Origin: Micrococcus sp.
GTDB lineage: Bacteria > Actinomycetota > Actinomycetes > Actinomycetales > Micrococcaceae
Reading direction: 5' to 3'
Length of the DNA: 36,708 nucleotides
Assembly: GCF_030523875.1 (NCBI RefSeq)
Contig: NZ_JAUNHR010000010.1
Coordinates: forward strand, 6,948 to 43,655
Part shown: positions 31,341 through 36,708 of the stretch, piece by piece
How the letters are laid out: every line of letters starts with the position of its first letter
Numbering within the stretch: the first letter of the stretch is position 1
Notes under the pieces: model-generated
What the model was told of the DNA's origin: nothing
Seen by the model: the letters and a program-made list of their open reading frames with translations, nothing else
The model's database searches: none
Position numbers and translations under genes: made by a program

Positions 31341-32786
31341 ATGCGACTGCTCGGCCGGCCCACCGTGGACCTCACCTACGACGACGTCTTCCTCGTGCCC
31401 TCCCGCTCCGAGGTGGCCAGCCGGGCGGACGTGCACCTGGCCCCCGACGACGGCACGCACGGCTCCCTGCCGGTGGTCGCCGCCAACATGACGGCGGTGA
31501 CCGGGCGCCGCATGGCGGAGACGGTCGCGCGCCGCGGCGGCCTCGGCGTCCTGCCGCAGGACCTGCCCCTGGACGTGATGACCGGGGTGGTGGCGGACGT
31601 GAAGGCCGCCCGCGCCGACTGGGACACCCCCGTGACGGTCGGCCCGCAGGCCACCGTGCTGGACGTGCTGCACCGCGTGGACCGGCGCGCCCACGGCATG
31701 GTGTGCGTGGTCGACGACGCCGGGGCCCTCCTCGGCCTGGTCGGCCCCGAGGACTGCGGGGACGTGGACCGGTTCGCCTCCGCCGTCTCGGTGATGCGCC
31801 CGGCCGCCCTCGTGCTCGCCCCGGGGGAGCTGGCCGGCGCCGCCGGCCCCCGGGCCGCCCATGCCCGCCTCCACGAGGCCGGTCGGGCGTCCGCGCCCGT
31901 GGTGGCGGACGGGATCCTGGTGGGCGTGGTCACCGCCGCCGGGCTCGTGCGCGCCGCCCTGGACGCGCCCGCCGTGGACGCGCGGGGCCGCCTGCAGGTG
32001 GGCGCCGCCGTCGGGGTCAACGGGGACGTCACCGGCCGCGCCGCCGCCCTGCTCGAGGCGGGGGTGGACGCGCTGGTGGTGGACACCGCCCACGGCCATC
32101 AGCGGAGGATGCTCGACGCCCTCGCGGCGGTGCGCGCCCTCGGACCCGCCGTGCCCGTGGTGGCCGGCAACGTGGTGACGGCGGACGGGGTGCGCGACCT
32201 GGTGGCGGCCGGCGCCGACGTCGTGAAGGTGGGCGTGGGGCCCGGGGCCATGTGCACCACCCGCATGCAGACCGCCGTGGGCCGCCCCCAGTTCTCCGCC
32301 GTCCTGGAGTGCGCCGCCGAGGCCCGGCGCCTCGGCGCGCGGGTGTGGGCCGACGGCGGCGTCAAGCACCCCCGGGACGTGGCGCTCGCGCTCGCGGCCG
32401 GGGCGAGCCAGGTGATGGTCGGCTCGTGGTTCGCCGGGACCCTCGAGTCCCCGGGGGACCTGGTCCAGGGCCCCGACGGGCGACGGTACAAGGAGAGCTT
32501 CGGGATGGCCTCGGCCCGCGCCGTGGAGCGGCGCACCCGGCACGAGGACGCCTTCGACCGGGCCCGCAAGGCGATGTTCGAGGAGGGCGTCTCCGCCGCC
32601 CGCATGCATCTCGACCCGGACCGCCCCTCGGTGGCGGACCTGCTCGACTCGATCGCCTCCGGCGTCCGCTCGTCGCTGGCCTACGCCGGCGCCGCGGACC
32701 TCGCCGAGTTCCGCGAGCGGGCGGTGGCGGGGCTGCAGTCCGCCGCCGGATACCAGGAGGGGCGGGCGGTCTCCGGCTCCTGGTGA
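31341..32786 (+). CDS. guaB1: GuaB1-family IMPDH-like protein (GMP reductase type)
   Basis: A 481-residue IMPDH/GMP-reductase-fold protein. The TIM barrel is interrupted by a CBS-type region at about 95-205. The active-site loop G-P-G-A-M-C-T-T-R has Cys305, and the W-A-D-G-G-V and V-M-V-G-S-W-F-A-G phosphate-binding segments are intact. It lacks the N-terminal and flap features of true GuaB2. The mycobacterial GuaB1 group has been shown to be a GMP reductase with a CBS domain (GMP to IMP), so purine salvage is the likely role. ATG 31341 has no ribosome site but a hexamer 6 nt upstream. Two CNNM/CBS genes follow, a linkage also seen in mycobacteria as I recall. Confidence 0.85.
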   Translation: MRLLGRPTVDLTYDDVFLVPSRSEVASRADVHLAPDDGTHGSLPVVAANMTAVTGRRMAETVARRGGLGVLPQDLPLDVMTGVVADVKAARADWDTPVTVGPQATVLDVLHRVDRRAHGMVCVVDDAGALLGLVGPEDCGDVDRFASAVSVMRPAALVLAPGELAGAAGPRAAHARLHEAGRASAPVVADGILVGVVTAAGLVRAALDAPAVDARGRLQVGAAVGVNGDVTGRAAALLEAGVDALVVDTAHGHQRRMLDALAAVRALGPAVPVVAGNVVTADGVRDLVAAGADVVKVGVGPGAMCTTRMQTAVGRPQFSAVLECAAEARRLGARVWADGGVKHPRDVALALAAGASQVMVGSWFAGTLESPGDLVQGPDGRRYKESFGMASARAVERRTRHEDAFDRARKAMFEEGVSAARMHLDPDRPSVADLLDSIASGVRSSLAYAGAADLAEFRERAVAGLQSAAGYQEGRAVSGSW

Positions 32787-32860
32787 ACGGGCCGGGTCCT
32801 CGCCCGTCGGGCGCCGGGATCCGCCGCGTGCGGCCCTGCGCGGGAGCGTCCCGCCCTCCG

Positions 32861-32866
32861 TATACT
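32861..32866 (+). promoter_or_regulatory. strong -10 hexamer before the CNNM genes
   Basis: TATACT, followed by GGGCGGACT and the ATG at 32876. This is the best TAnnnT match in the window and suggests a leaderless transcript that starts with the 49-codon ORF. Confidence 0.55.
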
Positions 32867-32875
32867 GGGCGGACT

Positions 32876-33025
32876 ATGGATCACCCTGACACTGCCGTGC
32901 CAGACCGCCCGTCCGCTCCGGCGGACGTGGCCGGATCGGAGCCCTCCAGTCCCCGTCCCGTGACCGGCCCCCGCGGCCGCCGAGCCGCGGCGGGGGGTGA
33001 GACCCCGTGGAGTGGCTCCTGCTGA
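32876..33025 (+). CDS. 49-residue ORF overlapping the CNNM gene, possible leaderless leader peptide
   Basis: ATG 32876 opens a 49-codon frame that begins M-D-H-P-D-T-A-V-P-D and is rich in Pro, Ala, Ser and Gly. It ends at TGA 33023-33025, 18 nt inside the CNNM gene, which starts in another frame at GTG 33007. The ATG lies 9 nt after TATACT, so it would be the first codon of the mRNA. Translation through it could be coupled to the downstream gene. I recognise no family, and it may simply be an untranslated or poorly conserved leader. Confidence 0.4.
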   Translation: MDHPDTAVPDRPSAPADVAGSEPSSPRPVTGPRGRRAAAGGETPWSGSC

Positions 33026-34326
33026 TCGCCGGCCTGCTGCTGATCCTCGGCACCGGCTTCTTCGTGATGGTCGAGTTCTCGATGATCGCGATCGACGTGC
33101 CGGCCGTGCAGCGCATGGTGGACTCCGGCGACCGCGGCGCCGAGCCGCTGCTCAAGTGCCTGAAGTCCCTCTCCACCCAGCTCTCCGCGTGCCAGCTCGG
33201 CATCACCCTGACCACCCTGCTGACCGGCTACGTCATGGACCCCGCGATCGGCCGGCTCGTGGACCCGCTGCTGATCGCGTGGGGCATGTCCGAGGCCCTC
33301 GCCGACAGCGTCTCCCTGGTCCTGGCGATGGTGCTGGCCACCCTGCTGTCCATGCTGATCGGCGAGCTGATCCCCAAGAACATGGCGATCGCCGAGCCCC
33401 TGCGCCTGGGCCGGACCCTGGCCCGCCCCATGCTCCTGTTCTCGGCCGTGTTCAAGCCGACCATCCTCGTGCTCAACGGCTTCTCCAACGGCCTGCTGCA
33501 CCGCATGGGCCTGGAGGCCAAGGAGGAGATCTCCGGCGCCCGCAGCCCGGAGGAGCTCTCCTCCCTGGTCCGGCGCTCCGCCCAGATGGGCACCCTCGAC
33601 GAGCAGACCGCCACGTTCCTGGACCGCACGCTGCGCTTCTCCGAGCGCACCGCCGTGGACGTGATGACCCCGCGCATCCGCATGGAGACCGTGGGGGAGG
33701 ACGAGCCGCTGCCCGAGGTCGTGGAGCTCGCCCGCCGCACCGGCTTCTCCCGCTTCCCCGTGATCGGGGAGTCCCCGGACGACGTCCTGGGCGTCGTGCA
33801 CCTGAAGAAGGTCGTGGCCGTGCCCCTCGAGCGCCGGGCCGACCTCACCGCCGGCGCCCTGAAGTCGGACGTGATCCGCGTCCCCGAGACCGTGCACCTG
33901 GACCAGCTCCTGGCCGAGCTGCGCGAGGCCAGCCTCCAGCTGGCGATCGTGGTGGACGAGTATGGCGGCACGGCCGGCGTCGTGACCCTCGAGGACGTGG
34001 TGGAGGAGATCGTGGGCGAGGTGGCCGACGAGCACGACCGGGTGACCCCGGGCGTCCTGCAGACCGCCTCCGGCCGCTGGTACCTGCCGGCGGACCTGCG
34101 CCCGGACGAGGCGCACGCCCAGATCGGCGCGCTCGACGTGCCCGAGGACGGCGCCTACGAGACCATCGGCGGCTTCGTCATGGCCCGGCTCGGCCGCATC
34201 CCGGCCGTGGGGGACACGGTGGACGTGGACGGCGGGTCGCTGTCCGTGGAGCGCATGGACGGGCGGCGGGTGGAGCGCGTGCGCTTCGACCCGACCCCCG
34301 CTGACCTGAAGGAGGCGACCGCATGA
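33007..34326 (+). CDS. CNNM/CorC-family membrane protein with CBS pair and C-terminal CorC domain
   Basis: A 439-residue protein of the hemolysin C/CNNM family. An N-terminal DUF21/CNNM membrane domain (about 1-190) has several hydrophobic helices and the conserved I-G-E-L-I-P-K-N segment (about 118-125). A CBS pair (about 210-335) includes the D-V-M-T-P-R start and the V-D-E-Y-G-G-T-A-G-V-V-T-L-E-D motif. The C-terminal CorC_HlyC domain (about 350-430) follows. CNNM relatives such as MpfA affect magnesium export, so Mg2+ or related divalent cation handling is likely. GTG 33007 follows a GGGGGGTGAG site. It overlaps the paralogue by 4 nt (ATGA). Confidence 0.87.
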   Translation: MEWLLLIAGLLLILGTGFFVMVEFSMIAIDVPAVQRMVDSGDRGAEPLLKCLKSLSTQLSACQLGITLTTLLTGYVMDPAIGRLVDPLLIAWGMSEALADSVSLVLAMVLATLLSMLIGELIPKNMAIAEPLRLGRTLARPMLLFSAVFKPTILVLNGFSNGLLHRMGLEAKEEISGARSPEELSSLVRRSAQMGTLDEQTATFLDRTLRFSERTAVDVMTPRIRMETVGEDEPLPEVVELARRTGFSRFPVIGESPDDVLGVVHLKKVVAVPLERRADLTAGALKSDVIRVPETVHLDQLLAELREASLQLAIVVDEYGGTAGVVTLEDVVEEIVGEVADEHDRVTPGVLQTASGRWYLPADLRPDEAHAQIGALDVPEDGAYETIGGFVMARLGRIPAVGDTVDVDGGSLSVERMDGRRVERVRFDPTPADLKEATA

Positions 34327-35444
34327 GCGAGGACGTCCTCGGACTCCTGTGGCTGGTCGTCCTCCTGGCGGCCAACGCGTTCTTCGTGGCGGGCGAGTTC
34401 GCCGTCATGGGCGCGCGCCGCTCCCAGATCGAGCCCCGCGCCGAGGCCGGCTCCCGCCGTGCCCGGGTGGCGCTGTTCGCCATGGAGCACGTCTCGGACA
34501 TGCTGGCGGTGTGCCAGCTGGGCATCACCGTCTGCTCCCTGCTGATCCTCAACGTCTCCGAGCCCGCCCTGCACCACCTGCTCGTGGTCCCGATGGAGGC
34601 CCTCGGCCTGTCCGTGGCGGTGGCCGACGTGGTGGCGTTCGTGCTCGCCCTGCTCGTGGTCACCTTCCTGCACGTCACGCTCGGCGAGATGGTGCCGAAG
34701 AACGCGGCGGTGTCCTTCGCGGACCGCGCCGTCATGCTGCTCGCCCAGCCGCTCGTCTTCCTCTCCCGCCTGCTGCACCCGATCATCGTGAGCCTGAACT
34801 GGGTGGCGAACCTGGTGCTGCGCGCGTTCGGGTTCGAGCCCAAGGACGAGGTCGCCTCCTCCTTCACCCTCGAGGAGGTGCAGTCGATCGTGGCCGAGTC
34901 CACGCGCTCGGGCACCCTCGAGGACGGGTCGGGCGTGCTGCACTCGGCCCTCGAGTTCTCCGCCTACACCGCCGGTGACGTCATGGTGCCGGCGGACGCC
35001 GTGGTGACCGTCCCCGAGGACGTCACCCCGCAGCAGGTGGAGTGGGCCGTGGGCCGCACGGGCTACTCCCGGTTCGTGGTGGAGGACCCCCAGGGCGGCT
35101 ACGCCGGCTACCTGCACCTCAAGGACGTGCTCACGATGGGCGCCACCCGCTACACCGAGCCGGTGCCCGTCACCCGGGTCCGCTCCTTGGCCAACGTCCG
35201 CACGGGCGACGAGGTGGAGGACGCCCTGGCGCTCATGCAGCGCACCGGCTCGCACCTGGCCCGCGTGATCGCGGAGGACGGCGCGACGGTGGGCGTGCTC
35301 TTCCTCGAGGACGTGCTGGAGGAGCTGGTGGGCGAGATCAACGACGTCACCCAGTCCCCGCGTCGGCACCGCGCCGTGGCCGGCTCCCATGCGGCCGGGC
35401 CGGCCGGCGCCACGGGCCCGGCGGTGCAGACGCCCAGCCGCTGA
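34323..35444 (+). CDS. CNNM/CBS membrane protein, paralogue without CorC domain
   Basis: A 373-residue paralogue of the preceding gene. Its DUF21/CNNM membrane domain (about 1-185, with V-T-L-G-E-M-V-P-K-N-A) is followed by a CBS pair (about 210-340), ending in V-G-V-L-F-L-E-D-V-L-E-E-L-V-G-E-I-N-D-V. The CorC_HlyC domain present in its neighbour is missing; instead there is a short Gly/Ala/Pro tail. The tandem pair with 4-nt overlap suggests they act together, perhaps as a heteromeric transporter. A long hairpin ends the operon. Confidence 0.87.
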   Translation: MSEDVLGLLWLVVLLAANAFFVAGEFAVMGARRSQIEPRAEAGSRRARVALFAMEHVSDMLAVCQLGITVCSLLILNVSEPALHHLLVVPMEALGLSVAVADVVAFVLALLVVTFLHVTLGEMVPKNAAVSFADRAVMLLAQPLVFLSRLLHPIIVSLNWVANLVLRAFGFEPKDEVASSFTLEEVQSIVAESTRSGTLEDGSGVLHSALEFSAYTAGDVMVPADAVVTVPEDVTPQQVEWAVGRTGYSRFVVEDPQGGYAGYLHLKDVLTMGATRYTEPVPVTRVRSLANVRTGDEVEDALALMQRTGSHLARVIAEDGATVGVLFLEDVLEELVGEINDVTQSPRRHRAVAGSHAAGPAGATGPAVQTPSR

Positions 35445-35459
35445 CCCGGCGCCCCGCCC

Positions 35460-35501
35460 GACGACGGCGACGCACCCCGCCCGGGGCGCGTCGCCGTCGT
35501 C
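35460..35501. terminator. long hairpin after the CNNM genes
   Basis: GACGACGGCGACGC (35460-35473) pairs perfectly with 35488-35501, and an inner CCCC/GGGG stem continues it. It starts 16 nt after the stop codon. Confidence 0.8.
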
Positions 35502-35547
35502 GTGCACCGGGGCCGGGCCCGGCGGCGGAGGGCGCCCGGCCGAGTGC

Positions 35548-35567
35548 TAGAGTGAGAATCGTTAGCA
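35548..35567 (+). promoter_or_regulatory. promoter hexamer and Zur-box-like site of the zinc-binding lipoprotein gene
   Basis: TAGAGT (35548-35553) is a -10-like hexamer. TGAGAATCGTTAGCA (35553-35567) matches 11 of 15 positions of the actinobacterial Zur-box form TGAAAATCATTTTCA, at the predicted transcription start. Zur would repress the gene when zinc is plentiful. Only four of seven palindrome positions pair, so the assignment is tentative. Confidence 0.5.
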
Positions 35568-35621
35568 TCTCGCGGCCGCCCGGCGTGCCCGCCCCCGTCC
35601 CGCTCCGCAGGAGGACCGTCC

Positions 35622-36680
35622 ATGCACCGCCCGCACCGCCTGGCCGCTCCGGCCGCCGTCTCCGCCGCCCTCGCGCTCGCGCTCACGGGCTGCGCGGTGG
35701 GGGACGACTCCGCCCCGGCGGGCTCCTCCGCCGCCGGGCCCGCGTCCGGCGGCGCCGCGACCTCGGACGCGGCCGCCCCCGTGGTGGCCGTGGCCACCAC
35801 CACCCAGCTCGGCTCCGTGCTGGACCGGGTGGCGCGCTGTGGCGGCGGCGCGGCCGTGTCCGTGATGGGCCCCGGCGACGACCCCCACGACTTCTCCGCC
35901 TCCTCCGAGCAGGTGGTGCAGATGGTCCGCTCCGGGCTCGTGTTCGCCAACGGCCTGGGGCTGGAGGGCGGCATGGAGTCCGCCCTGGCCAACGCGGAGC
36001 AGGACGGCGCCGAGGTCGTCGAGGTCGCCCCCGAGCTCGACCCCCTGCCGTTCGGGGCGGGCTTGCACGGCGATCACGGCCACGAGGGCGAGACCGCCGA
36101 GGAGCACGCCGCCCACGCGGGCGAGGACCCCCACGCCGGCCACGACCACGGCTCCCTGGACCCCCACGTGTGGATGGACGTGGCCCGCATGGCCGATGCC
36201 GCCGCGCTCATGGGGGACTCCCTCGCCGAGCACACCGGCGAGCAGCGGTACGCCGAGTGCGGCCGCACCGTCCAGCAGGAGCTGGACGCCACGGACGCCG
36301 AGGTCGGCCGCATCCTCGCCGAGGTCCCGGAGGACCGCCGCACCGTCGTCGCCGACCACGACGCCTACGGCTACTTCGCCGACGCCTACGGCTTCGAGGT
36401 CTCCGGCGTGGTCATCCCCGGCGGCTCCACCGACGCAGAGCCCTCCTCCCAGGAGATCGCCGCCCTCGCCGGCGGCATGCGCCGGGACGGCGTGGACGCG
36501 GTCCTCACCTCGGTGGCCGCGCAGAACGGCCTGGTGGACACCGTGGCACGCGAGGCGGGGGACGTCGACGTCGTCGAGCTCTACGAGTCCGGCGTGGGCC
36601 CGGCGGACTCGCCCGAGGCGGACTACGCCCAGGCCATGCTGCTCAACGCCCGTCCGCTCGCGGACGCCCTCACCGGCTGA
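35622..36680 (+). CDS. zinc-binding lipoprotein of a metal ABC transporter (ZnuA-like)
   Basis: A 352-residue substrate-binding lipoprotein of the cluster A-I (ZnuA/AztC) family. The signal peptide ends with the lipobox L-T-G-C at 21-24, so Cys24 would be lipidated. Metal ligands are His89 in D-D-P-H-D-F, His182 in L-D-P-H-V-W and His246 in V-A-D-H-D-A-Y-G-Y-F. A His/Asp-rich loop at about 149-177, rich in H-x-H repeats, is typical of zinc-specific members. A good ribosome site (AGGAGG) lies 9 nt before the ATG. The ABC ATPase and permease genes presumably follow beyond the right edge; a GTG at 36694 could begin the next gene, but only five codons are visible. Confidence 0.9.
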   Translation: MHRPHRLAAPAAVSAALALALTGCAVGDDSAPAGSSAAGPASGGAATSDAAAPVVAVATTTQLGSVLDRVARCGGGAAVSVMGPGDDPHDFSASSEQVVQMVRSGLVFANGLGLEGGMESALANAEQDGAEVVEVAPELDPLPFGAGLHGDHGHEGETAEEHAAHAGEDPHAGHDHGSLDPHVWMDVARMADAAALMGDSLAEHTGEQRYAECGRTVQQELDATDAEVGRILAEVPEDRRTVVADHDAYGYFADAYGFEVSGVVIPGGSTDAEPSSQEIAALAGGMRRDGVDAVLTSVAAQNGLVDTVAREAGDVDVVELYESGVGPADSPEADYAQAMLLNARPLADALTG

Positions 36681-36708
36681 CGCGGCCGGCGCCGTGCCCC
36701 GTCGGAAC

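Noticed and set aside
27268..31491. A 1407-codon open frame on the plus strand, antisense to kgd, and similar long frames at 21734-25261, 18699-21851 and 28379-31375
   Set aside because: They lie opposite or out of frame with well-recognised genes. In DNA of this GC content stop codons are rare in such frames, and the translations are Arg/Gly/His-rich without domains.
1..36708. CRISPR arrays, insertion sequences, prophage or integrated elements
   Set aside because: No repeated spacer-like pattern, transposase or integrase was seen, and codon use is uniform across the window.

Overview
The window is about 36.7 kb of very GC-rich DNA whose third codon positions are almost always G or C. Gene content points to a high-GC actinobacterium of the Micrococcaceae, most likely Micrococcus or a close relative. 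The main clues are a fused KGD/OdhA 2-oxoglutarate enzyme, a SigH-RsrA pair divergent from aroA-rsgA, a tmRNA with the tag AESKRTDFALAA, the tiny ribosomal protein bL37, guaB1 next to two CNNM/CBS membrane proteins, and many start codons placed 6-9 nt after a TAnnnT hexamer, as in leaderless actinobacterial mRNAs. The genus call is inference.

Layout. (1) 1-1.1 kb: a dienelactone-hydrolase-like enzyme, then a ParD antitoxin whose ParE partner survives only as a C-terminal remnant. (2) 1.1-9.1 kb: an EssC/EccC-like FtsK ATPase on the minus strand, divergent from a compact Tad/Flp pilus operon (tadA, tadB, tadC, flp pilin, two TadE-like genes, a TadG-like gene). (3) 9.1-11.6 kb: an SDR oxidoreductase, an alpha/beta hydrolase and a small membrane protein. 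(4) 11.6-17.4 kb: prfB, an SRPBCC protein, a ketone-body type operon (thiolase, scoA, scoB), smpB and ssrA (tmRNA). (5) 17.5-20.7 kb: an aldo/keto reductase, a GltS-type glutamate symporter and a frameshifted nucleotidyltransferase. (6) 20.8-26.6 kb: minus-strand aroA-rsgA-hisN-crcB-crcB, divergent from sigH-rsrA, then bL37. (7) 26.6-31.1 kb: an SGNH-fold protein lacking the usual catalytic residues, and the 1260-residue kgd. (8) 31.3-36.7 kb: guaB1, a short upstream ORF, two CNNM/CBS genes and a zinc-binding lipoprotein at the right edge.

How the parts connect. prfB, smpB and ssrA all serve translation termination or ribosome rescue. A sequence matching GGAAT-N18-GTT, the SigR/SigH thiol-stress promoter consensus, lies upstream of ssrA, and the sigH-rsrA pair is in the same window, so oxidative stress may drive tmRNA. 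Thiolase and ScoAB would convert acetoacetate to acetyl-CoA at the expense of succinyl-CoA, a TCA intermediate that connects to the step catalysed by KGD. The Tad genes should build a Flp pilus; in Micrococcus luteus such pili have been reported to be needed for natural transformation.

No insertion sequence, prophage or CRISPR array was seen. I see no clearly new multi-gene system. The most interesting items are the SigH-type ssrA promoter, the degenerate SGNH protein, the likely leaderless ORF overlapping the CNNM gene, the recurrent TAGnnT-N6-9-ATG start architecture, and the operator-like repeat and strong leader hairpin upstream of kgd.
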